Shown in pieces: positions 16,349 through 24,799 of a DNA stretch of 40,149 nucleotides. Each line of letters begins with the position of its first letter. Positions within the stretch are counted from its first letter, which is position 1. This DNA is from Lachnospiraceae bacterium (GTDB lineage Bacteria > Bacillota > Clostridia > Lachnospirales > Lachnospiraceae): contig JAAUZE010000019.1 of the NCBI GenBank assembly GCA_014804755.1, positions 56,992-97,140 on the forward strand, in the 5' to 3' direction. The position numbers and the translations under genes are program-made. The notes below the pieces were generated by a model. That model worked only from the letters and a program-made list of their open reading frames with translations. It was not told the DNA's origin and made no database searches.

Positions 16349-17869
16349 ATGCTACAACTATTTCAAATGCAAAAAAAGACCATCTCATTAAAAACGGGTT
16401 ATGTTCTGCTCTACCTGCTGTTTTTAATCAGCGGAACACTCATTTGTTTCCATCATTACATCAGTTATGACGAGTCGTATTCCATGTGCCTCATCAGACA
16501 CTCTTATTCAGATATTATCCGCATCACCTCGTTGGACGTCCATCCGCCGCTTTATTATCTGTTATTAAAAACATGGATGCTGCCTTTTGGTGAATCCATA
16601 CCTGCGGCAAGACTCTTTTCACTTCTTATCTATACCGCCTTTGTCAGTCTCGGTCCCCTTATGGTTGGAAGACTGTTCACAAAAGAAACCGGCTTTCTTT
16701 TTACTTTTTTCGCGATAACCCTTCCTGCCTGTCAGAGTTATCTGTACTCGGAGATCCGCATGTATGGATTGGCAGCTCTGCTTGTCACGGCATGCTCCTT
16801 GTTTGCTTTTGGTATTGCAAAGAGCCGGACATCTTTGAATGTCGGACAATGGGTAGGACTTTTCATAACCGGAATACTGGGCGCTTATACTCAATACTAT
16901 GCCCTCATCGCTGTGGCATTTATTTATATTGCCCTGTTTACGGACATGCTGTGTCACAAAAAGCTCAAAAAGAACTATCTTCCCCTTTTGGGCTGCTTAG
17001 TAGCGTCCTGTTCTCTCTACATTCCGTGGCTGTTCGTTTTACTCCGACAATTTTCTGTCGTATCGCACTCCTATTGGATTGGCTCTTTCACGCTCCATAC
17101 CTATCTGTCATTTGCCGCTTTTCCCTTTTATTGCAGCATCCACATCGGTGCGAGCTTCCTCTATATTATACTGTTCACTCTCATGATAAGTCTAATGTAT
17201 TGGAAAGCAGCCGCTGCCCTTTTCCGCAAAAACAATAAGCACAAAACCCTCTCTCAAAACAAGCAGCATGCCGTCCTGCTTTTCCTGTTACCTTACCTTA
17301 TGGTAATCGTAACAGGGTGTGCCGTTTCACTTTTGGTCAGACCTCTGTTTTCCGCTAGATATATTAAATGCATTTTAGGCTTGCTGCTCCTCTGTTTTTC
17401 CGTTATCGTCGCAGATGCAAAACAATCCGTGCTCAAAAATCTACTCGTTTTATTCTGCGCAATATTTGCATTTGCAAACTTTTGTTCCATATATAAAAAA
17501 AATGCAGAGAATAACCGGATGGTCGTTTCCTATATCCGCTTTCTTGATTCCATTGAAGGAAATGCTGTTTTTTCGGCAAAGCAGTCGCATCTTATGGGAA
17601 TCCACGCTTTCTACCATAAAAACGGTACGGAATACATTCCACAAGAAACCTACACAGCCGAACTGGAAGCATTTTCTCCCACGCTGTGCCCTGTTTCAGA
17701 CAGCGGGCAGTTTCATAAGGAACAAGTTTGGGTGATTAGTGAAGAAGATTTCGGGGTGCTTCGCAAGATTGGTTTTTTAGATGGAACGATTTCCGATACC
17801 GGACCAATGTTTTCATTTTCCGATCAGACGGAGTCGTTCTCTATTCAGTATATACAGATTTCTCCATAA
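16349..17869 (+). CDS. GT-C fold membrane glycosyltransferase (family 39/PMT_2-like)
   Basis: This integral membrane protein of 506 residues has about ten membrane helices and a C-terminal soluble part of ~110 residues. The first extracytoplasmic loop carries the acidic motif of lipid-phosphate-sugar-dependent transferases (ISYDESYSM) and then LDVHPPLYYLLLK, both typical of PMT/ArnT-like family 39 enzymes. The acceptor is unknown; a cell-wall polymer or surface protein is likely. A GCGGAGG precedes the ATG. It is the only plus-strand gene between the ICE and 31.9 kb and is relatively AT-rich, so it may be an acquired two-gene unit with the divergent XRE gene. A strong hairpin follows its stop. 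Confidence 0.85.
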   Translation: MLQLFQMQKKTISLKTGYVLLYLLFLISGTLICFHHYISYDESYSMCLIRHSYSDIIRITSLDVHPPLYYLLLKTWMLPFGESIPAARLFSLLIYTAFVSLGPLMVGRLFTKETGFLFTFFAITLPACQSYLYSEIRMYGLAALLVTACSLFAFGIAKSRTSLNVGQWVGLFITGILGAYTQYYALIAVAFIYIALFTDMLCHKKLKKNYLPLLGCLVASCSLYIPWLFVLLRQFSVVSHSYWIGSFTLHTYLSFAAFPFYCSIHIGASFLYIILFTLMISLMYWKAAAALFRKNNKHKTLSQNKQHAVLLFLLPYLMVIVTGCAVSLLVRPLFSARYIKCILGLLLLCFSVIVADAKQSVLKNLLVLFCAIFAFANFCSIYKKNAENNRMVVSYIRFLDSIEGNAVFSAKQSHLMGIHAFYHKNGTEYIPQETYTAELEAFSPTLCPVSDSGQFHKEQVWVISEEDFGVLRKIGFLDGTISDTGPMFSFSDQTESFSIQYIQISP

Positions 17870-17873
17870 AGAA

Positions 17874-17901
17874 CCGCCCCTCGATCCCATCGAAGGGGCG
17901 G
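17874..17901 (+). terminator. Terminator after the glycosyltransferase gene
   Basis: CCGCCCC (17874-17880) pairs with GGGGCGG (17895-17901), with a further TCGA/TCGA pairing inside, ending four bases after the TAA. The T-rich stretch after it is interrupted. It faces the 3' end of pyrF from the other side, so it may serve both convergent genes. Confidence 0.7.
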
Positions 17902-17961
17902 AACATATTTTCTGTCTTTTGTTCGATACGACTATTCCCTACGCCGTATACGCTGCTTTAT

Positions 17962-18882
17962 TTACGCAAGCGCCTGCTGAATGTCCTCGCGCATGTCGAT
18001 AACCGCCTGACGCGATGCGTCCGCAAAATTCAGCGCGCCGATATCCTGATATTTTTCCTGTCGGTATGCCGCAATGATACCGCGCGAGGAGTTGACGATT
18101 GCGCCGAGTCCGTCCTTGTTAAAGAAATGGACCAGATCCGCGCCTTTTCCGCCCTGCGCGCCGTAGCCCGGCACGAGAATATAGGCATTCGGCATGATCT
18201 TGCGCAGGCGCATGCCCTCCTCAGGATAGGTCGCTCCCACAACGGCGCCGACTAAGCTGTAGTCGCCTTCCATGCAGTCCGCCCCCCACTGGACAACTTT
18301 CTCAGCAACATGCTCATAGAGCGGCTTGCCGTCAATGAGGCGGTCCTGAAATTCCCCGCTGCTCGGATTGCTTGTCTTTACCAAAACAAAAATTCCCTTT
18401 TTTTCTTCCTTGCATACATCAACGAACGGTTTTACGCCGTCCGTACCCAAATAAGGATTGACCGTTGCAAAGTCCTCGTCAAAGGCCGCATAACTTTTTG
18501 TCCCGATCTGTATGTGTCCCAAGTGTGCCGCGGCATATGCCGCCGACGTGCTCCCGATGTCGCCGCGCTTGACGTCCCCAATGACTACGAGCCCTTTTTG
18601 CCTGCAGTAATCCACGGTCTTTTGAAATGCGATCAGACCATCAATGCCAAACTGCTCATACATGGCGATCTGCGGCTTCACCGCCGGAATCAGATCATAG
18701 ATCGCATCAACGATCGCTTTGTTATACTGCCAAACCGCTTCCCCTGCCCCTGCCGGTGTCTCACCGAATTCTTCGTATGCTTTTTTCGTGACATGCTCCG
18801 GTATGTAGGAGAGCATCGGATCTAAGCCGACCACGATCGGCGCATCCGTCTTCTGAATGTTCTGAATGAGCTTCTGAATCAT
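17962..18882 (-). CDS. pyrF: Orotidine 5'-phosphate decarboxylase, type 2
   Basis: This enzyme converts OMP to UMP in the last step of pyrimidine synthesis. At 306 residues it has the length of the type 2 family. Visible motifs are VVGLDPMLSYIP near the start, the catalytic GDVKRGDIGST, LVKTSNPSSGEFQD, and LVPGYGAQGG followed by VNSSRGI for phosphate binding. Its ATG is two bases after the stop of the Nudix-like gene, so the two are co-translated. Other pyr genes expected nearby in this group (pyrK, pyrD, pyrE) are absent, apart from the pyrE-like fragment at 15.6 kb. Confidence 0.95.
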   Translation of the reverse strand: MIQKLIQNIQKTDAPIVVGLDPMLSYIPEHVTKKAYEEFGETPAGAGEAVWQYNKAIVDAIYDLIPAVKPQIAMYEQFGIDGLIAFQKTVDYCRQKGLVVIGDVKRGDIGSTSAAYAAAHLGHIQIGTKSYAAFDEDFATVNPYLGTDGVKPFVDVCKEEKKGIFVLVKTSNPSSGEFQDRLIDGKPLYEHVAEKVVQWGADCMEGDYSLVGAVVGATYPEEGMRLRKIMPNAYILVPGYGAQGGKGADLVHFFNKDGLGAIVNSSRGIIAAYRQEKYQDIGALNFADASRQAVIDMREDIQQALA

Positions 18883-18884
18883 GA

Positions 18885-19286
18885 TTACAGTTCTACCCCC
18901 TCTAAGTCCTTCAGCACATAGCGGTTCTCGATATACGACTCAAACTGATCTCTCGTGATCCATGCCCAGCCGCCGAACTCCTCCGGCAGCACAAATGCGG
19001 CGTCGTCCGACTCAATGCTGCAGATATAGGCAATTCCCACACACTGGGTATCGCCGATCATCTGCGACCATGTGTAAACAATCTTTTCGATTGCTCCTTC
19101 TACGCCGATCGTGTCGCGGATCACATGCAGCACCGCCATATCGGGCGCTTCGCCGTACGGGACCTCTCCGTCAAAAAACTCCCACACGAACGGATCGGGT
19201 ATCCTGTCATCCACCCACCGCTTAATGACAAGATACTTGTCGTCTTTTTTGACAATTCCTTTGACGCGTAAAAATAAGTCGTTCAT
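18885..19286 (-). CDS. Nudix-fold protein with degenerate Nudix box
   Basis: This protein of 133 residues has the Nudix fold layout: LRVKGIVKKDDKYLVIKRW, then WEFFDGEVPYGEAPDMAVL, then HVIRDTIGV and WITRDQFESY. The Nudix box requires G-x5-E-x7-R-E-x2-E-E-x-G. Here the Gly and first Glu are present, but the R-E is H-V and the E-E is D-T. The metal-binding glutamates are therefore lost and hydrolysis is unlikely. It may bind a nucleotide without cleaving it. It is coupled to pyrF (two-base gap), and GGAGGAGAT directly precedes its ATG. Confidence 0.8.
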   Translation of the reverse strand: MNDLFLRVKGIVKKDDKYLVIKRWVDDRIPDPFVWEFFDGEVPYGEAPDMAVLHVIRDTIGVEGAIEKIVYTWSQMIGDTQCVGIAYICSIESDDAAFVLPEEFGGWAWITRDQFESYIENRYVLKDLEGVEL

Positions 19287-19335
19287 ATCTCCTCCATATT
19301 CTGCCGTTCATACGGCTGCCGCTCCGTCTGTTTTC

Positions 19336-20388
19336 CTATCTCGTGCGCAAAAATTCATACTCCCTCTGCGCCCGCGTATCATCGGGATAGGCTGCAAGAT
19401 AATTTTCCATCAGCACACATGCTTTTTTGAAATCGCCCATATATTCATAGGCGACAATCTCATTGTATTTCAGCGTCTGCATGACATCCATATTGTTCAT
19501 GGCGATCCCGCTCTCGATCGCGTTAAGCGCCGCCTGATAATCCCCTGTTGCAAGCTTACACGTTCCGAGCTGATTGTAGATCGGCGCGCTTTCTCCGTAA
19601 TTGGACAGGTAGTTTACATAAATCGAAGCAGCAAAATTCACATCCCCCGTCGCCTCGTACGCTTTGCCGAGCTCTAACACGATCGTCTCATTGGTACTCG
19701 CCTTGTTCGCGTTATCGAGATAGGTGCAGGCATTCTCATAATCTCCCATGTAATAGCAGATACGGCCCTTATCATAGTCGGACATGCTGCGGCTTCCCGC
19801 GCTCATGGCATTCTCCAGATAGGTCTGCCCCTCCTGCGAATAGCCGTATTTATCGAGGATCAGATAAATATCAATATACATGGAGTAATTGTTTTTATTG
19901 AGGCTGACCGCCTTGTCAAAATCGGAGACCGCCTGATCATGATACCCCATGGAGATCGCCGCAATGCCGCGCAGATAATACGCCTTTTCCTCTTTCGGCT
20001 TTAACGCGAGAATGGCGCTGTAAGTATGAAACGCGCTCAGATAATCGCCGCTCTTATAATAAGCGGTCGCCAGATAATAATTAATATCGTACTCTAATTC
20101 CGTCAGCGTGCCGTCACAGCACGAGAGCGCCGTCAAAAAAGAATTGACCGCATCGCTATACTGCATTTTCCCGATATATGCAATCCCCTTTGCACGGTAG
20201 ATCAGCTCGCGGTTCTCCCCCGCCGCCTCCCCCGCGTCAAAGCAGGCAAGCGCATTGTCGTATTCCGCACTTTCTATGTATTCCATACCCGCCTGAAGGT
20301 TCGCGCTTTTTTTACCGCCGCCGCATGCCGTGCAGGACAAAAGCAGGATACCCGCAAGCAGGGATACCATGATCTTCCGAAGACTCAT
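19336..20388 (-). CDS. TPR-repeat lipoprotein
   Basis: This protein of about 350 residues begins with a lipoprotein signal (MSLRKIM, hydrophobic core, lipobox near LLSC with Cys at 19 or 22). A train of about eight to nine tetratricopeptide repeats follows (for example AGMEYIESAEYDNALACFDAG, YLRGIAAISMGYHDQAVSDF and CYYMGDYENACTYLDNA) up to the C-terminus. It should sit on the outer face of the membrane and bind protein partners. The frame is open to 20463, but the ATG at 20388 starts the signal peptide. It lies 49 bases upstream of the Nudix-pyrF pair and may share their transcript. Confidence 0.85.
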   Translation of the reverse strand: MSLRKIMVSLLAGILLLSCTACGGGKKSANLQAGMEYIESAEYDNALACFDAGEAAGENRELIYRAKGIAYIGKMQYSDAVNSFLTALSCCDGTLTELEYDINYYLATAYYKSGDYLSAFHTYSAILALKPKEEKAYYLRGIAAISMGYHDQAVSDFDKAVSLNKNNYSMYIDIYLILDKYGYSQEGQTYLENAMSAGSRSMSDYDKGRICYYMGDYENACTYLDNANKASTNETIVLELGKAYEATGDVNFAASIYVNYLSNYGESAPIYNQLGTCKLATGDYQAALNAIESGIAMNNMDVMQTLKYNEIVAYEYMGDFKKACVLMENYLAAYPDDTRAQREYEFLRTR

Positions 20389-20476
20389 CCGTTGTATTTC
20401 CTCTTTTATCTGAAAACAAAAGAAAACGTACGATACACGTGTTCTTTTGTCATGAGCAAACAAAGTTATCTGTTAT

Positions 20477-20485
20477 AGTGTAGCA
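20477..20485 (-). promoter_or_regulatory. Possible extended -10 promoter of the TPR lipoprotein gene
   Basis: On the minus strand TGC-TACACT (20485-20477) forms an extended -10 about 90 bases before the start codon, following a run of ten A residues. The -35 region is poor, which fits an extended -10 promoter. Confidence 0.35.
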
Positions 20486-20566
20486 TATTTTTTTTTTGAA
20501 CGCTACAAGATATTGTGTTTTCTGTGCGGATTTTTCATTTATCTCTTTATATGGTGGGGTGATCCA

Positions 20567-21568
20567 TCATTGTTCCAACAGGCGCGCCGCGTTTCGATAG
20601 CAGATTTTTTCCATCGTATCCGCATCAAAGTACGAGGAAAGCGCCTCGATGAGCCGCGGCATGCCCTCGCAGCCGCCCCATTCAGGCGCCCCCTGCATGC
20701 CGTCGTAATCCGAGCCGAAGGCTGCCGCCTCGCTCCCCGCGCAGGAAATGATATGCCGCAAATGATATGCCGCCTCCTCCACGCTTCCCGAAACGCCGTT
20801 CTCTTTCAAAAACGGCGCATGAAAATTTAATCCCACGACACCGCCGTTTTTACCGATCGCCCGCAGCTGCTCATCCGTTAAATTCCTTTGATGCCCACAC
20901 AGGCTGCGCGCGCAAGAGTGCGATGCGGTCACAGGCTTTTTTGCCGCCGCCATCACGTCCCAAAAACCACGGTCGGATAAATGAGAAACGTCCACGACCA
21001 TGCCAAGCTCCTGCATACATGCGACCGCCTCGTATCCTGCTCTCTTTAAGCCGCCAGCGCTCCCGTTCGGATATCCCAGACCGTTTTCATAATTCCATGT
21101 CAGCGTGAGCAGCCGCACACCGTCCTCCCACATCCGCAGCAGACGCGCGTGCAGAATGTCGAGGCATCCGCTGTTTTCGGCACCCGCTCCGCCCCCATAC
21201 AATTCGCCGTTTTCGGCACCCGCTCCGCCCCCAAGCAACTCGCCGCCTTCCACGGTCAGGATCGCGCCGACTGCGCCATCCCGCTCCGCATCTGCAAGCT
21301 CCCCCGCCGTGCGCACCGGCCGCACCGCGTCTTCATTCTTTTTTAACGCTGCAAAAAAGAAATCCCGAAGCTGCTCATAACGCCGCCATGGGGAAACGCC
21401 CCTTTTCTCACATGCCTCCCGATCCAAAAAAACCGCAAAGCACTGTGCCGAAGCGCCCGCCTCCCGCAGCCGTAAAAAATCAAGCTGCGTACGCGTATTG
21501 CTCCGCATGGAGAGTCCCTGCTCCTCACATGCCGTCAATGTGTCACAATGTAAGTCAAACCATTTCAA
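20567..21568 (-). CDS. M19 family membrane dipeptidase (renal dipeptidase-like)
   Basis: This zinc dipeptidase has about 333 residues. The metal ligands of the family are all visible: FDLHCDTL (His and Asp), LTVEGGE (bridging Glu), VVDVSHLSD (His), TASHSCARSL (His) and GSDYDG (Asp). It likely hydrolyses dipeptides in the cytoplasm. Directly after VEGGE there is a Gly-rich insertion made of two copies of a 12-residue unit (GGGAGAENGELY-type) that other members lack as far as I recall. Start choice: the frame is open to a GTG at 21598 with a weak site. A TTG at 21568 has GGAGG four bases upstream and begins LKWFDLHCDTL, so I prefer it. It follows the TIR gene by about 105 bases. Confidence 0.85.
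   Translation of the reverse strand: MKWFDLHCDTLTACEEQGLSMRSNTRTQLDFLRLREAGASAQCFAVFLDREACEKRGVSPWRRYEQLRDFFFAALKKNEDAVRPVRTAGELADAERDGAVGAILTVEGGELLGGGAGAENGELYGGGAGAENSGCLDILHARLLRMWEDGVRLLTLTWNYENGLGYPNGSAGGLKRAGYEAVACMQELGMVVDVSHLSDRGFWDVMAAAKKPVTASHSCARSLCGHQRNLTDEQLRAIGKNGGVVGLNFHAPFLKENGVSGSVEEAAYHLRHIISCAGSEAAAFGSDYDGMQGAPEWGGCEGMPRLIEALSSYFDADTMEKICYRNAARLLEQ
21173..21244. repeat. Two tandem 36-bp repeats inside the dipeptidase gene
   Basis: Units 21173-21208 and 21209-21244 are identical at 33 of 36 bases. The length is a multiple of three, so the frame is kept and the protein gains two copies of a 12-residue Gly-rich unit next to the active-site Glu. Confidence 0.85.
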
Positions 21569-21673
21569 AGCTTCCTCCGGTACGGCGCGGCCGTCCACGC
21601 CGTGTTTCTTTTTATCATTCTATCCGCAGCGGACGACAAACATGCAGCAAATGCAAGCCTCGTTACCGATGCG

Positions 21674-24600
21674 TTACTCAATGTAATAGAGTCTTCGTTC
21701 TTCCGGCGTCAGCGCGTCAGCATCGCCGAGCACATCCCGCGCCTCCTGCACCAGCTGCTCAAGATCATAGAGCGGATAGGTATACAGCGTCGTTCCCGAT
21801 ATCGTGTAAACCTTGCCCAGCTCCGCACAAACCGCCCTGCAGCGCGGAATCCGGTACACCACATTGTAATCCGCATCTAAAATATAAGAATCCGCCGAAC
21901 TGTTCGCCTCCCCGCTAAGAAGCGTACGTCCTCCGCCCAATGCTATCCAATCCGAAACGCCGTCCAAATCCCGATAGGACTGTAACAGCGTACAGCTGTC
22001 GGCATCATAAATCTCCAGACGGTTATCCACATAGCAGATATAAAAGGACATCCCGTCCGGCGAAAACCCGATTCTCTTGATAAACGCAAGCTGCGCATCC
22101 ATCTGCATGAGCGGCTCCTGCTCTCCAAAACGATAACGCATAAGCTGCATCGTTTCATTATCCGCCGCAAGATACGTCTCCCCTTTTTCATCTGTCGTCA
22201 TCAATTTACAGGATGTGGAAAGCTCCCACGTCTCGCCGCTCGTCAGATCAACACAAATGTCTCTCTGATAGTTATCATAGCCGACAGCAAAGCATCCGTC
22301 TCCCGAGATCAATATCTTATCCGGGCTGAAATCCGGCGAAATCTCGCTGATCTGGCAGGACGGCAGCTCCATTTTATAAAAGTTCCCGCCATAAGCGGTA
22401 CCGTACAGCGTTTCTCCCGCAAGCGTCCAGCGATACAATGCCTGCTCCCACGTCCCTACCGGCTCACCCGTCATTCCGTCACACACCCGGACTTCCGTCT
22501 TTGTGATGACCACAAAATAGTCATCTAATGCATACAGGTCGCGTATGCTCTCATCCTTCGCTTCCGCGTCGTATTGATACAGCACTTCGTCCGTCCGCAT
22601 GTCATAGACAAGGTAGCCTTCATAATCATAAATATACAATCTGTTGCTTCCGTCCGTCGTCGATTGGTAATACACCTGCCCCGTGTCCGCCGTCTCCCGC
22701 GCATTCGCGCCGACTGCCAGACGATACAGATAAATGCGGTTCGAGGCCCTCGGCTGCCGGATCACCGTATCTTTAGCACTTGTAATATCAAGCATCCACT
22801 CATTTGCAGACTCTAAATAAGTACGGGACACCGTTCCCGTATCCGTCATCACGTCAAACTGCATCGTTCCGTCCGCAAGCGTTACGGCGACCAGCCTGCT
22901 CTCAGGATTTACCGAGTAGCGCATCACCTCCGACGGATAATGCAGCTCCTGCACGGGGCTTCCGTCCGCAAGCGATACCATACAGATATCTGAACCGCTC
23001 TTATAGACGACCGCATCCCCGAACAGCCTGACCGGTCCCCCCTTGCTCTCCCCGTCATTGATCTCCCAACGGACACGCCCATCGGCCTCAAAGCAGGTCA
23101 GGGACTGTCTAATCTCTAATGTTGCTTCACCGGTCGTCATACTCCCAATCCCTACGATATAGCAGACACCGTCCGACGTGCAGGTGATCGCCGATAAATA
23201 CCGGTGCGGAACCTCATATTCCATCAACACGGCACCTGTCCGCGCATCAATGGAAATCACCCGCGTCTCGTCCCGCTGACGGGCGCTCTCATAAGTGTCA
23301 TTCTGTGCATCATCCCCGTACGCACCCTCAAATAACACACGGGAGCCGTCTTCTGAAAATGTCATATCCCAGCCGATCGTCTCCGTCTGCTGCCCGTCTT
23401 CATAGAGCGCGACCAGCGTGCCGTCCGCAGCATCATAAATCCCCACCTCATACCGGTTCTGCGCAATGGCAAACAAGCTGCGATCCGGCGATACTGCCAT
23501 CGCGATAACATATAGATCCGGAATCGTATATTGCTTGCTCAGATCGCCGCTGTCTGCGCATACGACACAGTCCTCTCCGATATATAAAACTCTCTCGTCG
23601 TCCAGAAAAACAGGCGTTAAGTCAAAATCCGTATTGACACTCTCCTGCCCTTTGGCAAGAAGCGTGCCTTCCCTTATGTCCCAGCAGTAAAGCTGTCCCA
23701 TGCTGTCTACAGAGGCAAGACGAGTACCAGACGGCGAGACTGCCATGACCTCCGTCTGCGCATCATGCTCAAAAAGCGCAAACGGACGATGTTCACTGCC
23801 ATTTGCATACACCTGAAGGATTTCGGCAAGCGCCGCCTCAGACTGTGAAACGATCGGTCTGTCAGGATGATCAAGGTCCTCCGGAATCCCTTCAAGCGCC
23901 ACCAGAAGCGCGCGCCGTCTGTCTCCGCTCTCATATAATTGCAGCGCCGTCTGGCTTAGCGAACGGCTTTGGAAAGCAAACAGGGACTGCGCCTGTGCCT
24001 GAATTTCCTCAGACTGCGTCTTGATCTCTTCGGACTGCGCAAGAATCTCCTGAGACTGCGCCATGATCTCCTGCGACTGTGCGGCAATGTGATCGGACTG
24101 CCGCTTGATCCGAAACGCCTGATAGGCGCTGAACGTACCAAACAAAAAGAGCGCGCCCGCAATCACAGCCGCCGATACGAGCATCCGTTTCAGCCTTCTC
24201 ATTTTATGCCGCTGCCGCAGATCGTCGTAGGAGCAGCCAAGCATCGGCGCTGCAAGACGCAGCATCTCCTGTCTGATTTTCTTACTTACCTCCGCTTTGG
24301 AGGTCCCGCGCACATCCGCCGCCAGCGGCTCAACCGGAATTTCCTGCACCGTAACTGAGCCGTCTTCTCCCACAATTTCCTTTTTGATCACGCGAAGCGG
24401 CTCGGGAAACGCCTCATCAGGCTCCCCCTCGATCAGCACGGCAAACACATGATCCATCCCTCGAAGCGCGATAAACGTCTCGATCTCCCGTTTGCACCAC
24501 TGGGATTCCAAAATACGCGGCGAACAGATGACGATCAGATTTTCCGAAGCAGAAAGCGCCTCCATGATCGGCTCGGACAGATTGCCCGCAAGCGGAAGCT

Positions 24601-24799
24601 CATCCCTGTCCCGGAATATCCGGCGGATGCTCTTTTTACCAAGCTCCTTTGTCTCCTTATCGGCAAGCCTCGGCACCTTGAAGCTCTCCAATCTGCGCTG
24701 TAGGGTCTGCGCCACATACTGGTCGAGCGGCGCGTGACGGTAACTGATAAACGCGTCGTATCGAAATGCTCCGTCGTCCTGTAACACGTTCTTCTCCAT
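21674..24799 (-). CDS. Membrane TIR-domain protein with heptad coiled coil and C-terminal β-propeller
   Basis: The protein has 1041 residues. Residues ~10-190 are a TIR domain (YDAFISYRH, then IFRDRDELPLAGNLSE), including SQWCKREIETF in which E105 corresponds to the catalytic Glu of TIR NADases (W-x3-E). A basic stretch and one membrane helix (~207-228) follow. Next come five exact heptads (SQEIMAQ-type, 235-269), then a helical segment with the look of a repeat-counting domain, and ~700 residues of WD40/PQQ-like β-propeller blades (repeated SPDG and W/YD endings). The propeller would lie outside the cell and TIR inside. I recall this layout as recurrent in Lachnospiraceae, without a known role. 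Its ATG directly follows the stop of the DHH gene. Confidence 0.85.
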   Translation of the reverse strand: MEKNVLQDDGAFRYDAFISYRHAPLDQYVAQTLQRRLESFKVPRLADKETKELGKKSIRRIFRDRDELPLAGNLSEPIMEALSASENLIVICSPRILESQWCKREIETFIALRGMDHVFAVLIEGEPDEAFPEPLRVIKKEIVGEDGSVTVQEIPVEPLAADVRGTSKAEVSKKIRQEMLRLAAPMLGCSYDDLRQRHKMRRLKRMLVSAAVIAGALFLFGTFSAYQAFRIKRQSDHIAAQSQEIMAQSQEILAQSEEIKTQSEEIQAQAQSLFAFQSRSLSQTALQLYESGDRRRALLVALEGIPEDLDHPDRPIVSQSEAALAEILQVYANGSEHRPFALFEHDAQTEVMAVSPSGTRLASVDSMGQLYCWDIREGTLLAKGQESVNTDFDLTPVFLDDERVLYIGEDCVVCADSGDLSKQYTIPDLYVIAMAVSPDRSLFAIAQNRYEVGIYDAADGTLVALYEDGQQTETIGWDMTFSEDGSRVLFEGAYGDDAQNDTYESARQRDETRVISIDARTGAVLMEYEVPHRYLSAITCTSDGVCYIVGIGSMTTGEATLEIRQSLTCFEADGRVRWEINDGESKGGPVRLFGDAVVYKSGSDICMVSLADGSPVQELHYPSEVMRYSVNPESRLVAVTLADGTMQFDVMTDTGTVSRTYLESANEWMLDITSAKDTVIRQPRASNRIYLYRLAVGANARETADTGQVYYQSTTDGSNRLYIYDYEGYLVYDMRTDEVLYQYDAEAKDESIRDLYALDDYFVVITKTEVRVCDGMTGEPVGTWEQALYRWTLAGETLYGTAYGGNFYKMELPSCQISEISPDFSPDKILISGDGCFAVGYDNYQRDICVDLTSGETWELSTSCKLMTTDEKGETYLAADNETMQLMRYRFGEQEPLMQMDAQLAFIKRIGFSPDGMSFYICYVDNRLEIYDADSCTLLQSYRDLDGVSDWIALGGGRTLLSGEANSSADSYILDADYNVVYRIPRCRAVCAELGKVYTISGTTLYTYPLYDLEQLVQEARDVLGDADALTPEERRLYYIE
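23993..24097 (-). repeat. Five 21-bp repeats coding for coiled-coil heptads
   Basis: Five diverged 21-bp units encode S-x-x-I-x-A-Q heptads (residues 235-269 of the TIR protein) directly after the membrane helix. The phase is exact, so this should form a parallel coiled-coil stalk that dimerises or oligomerises the receptor. Confidence 0.8.

Noticed and set aside
21388-21918. A 176-codon plus-strand frame across the dipeptidase-TIR junction.
   Set aside because: Pro/Arg/Ser-rich low-complexity translation typical of the complement of GC-rich coding DNA.
23993-24097. Regular 21-bp repeats considered as a CRISPR or iteron array.
   Set aside because: There are no spacers. The period is exactly seven codons and the repeats encode coiled-coil heptads.
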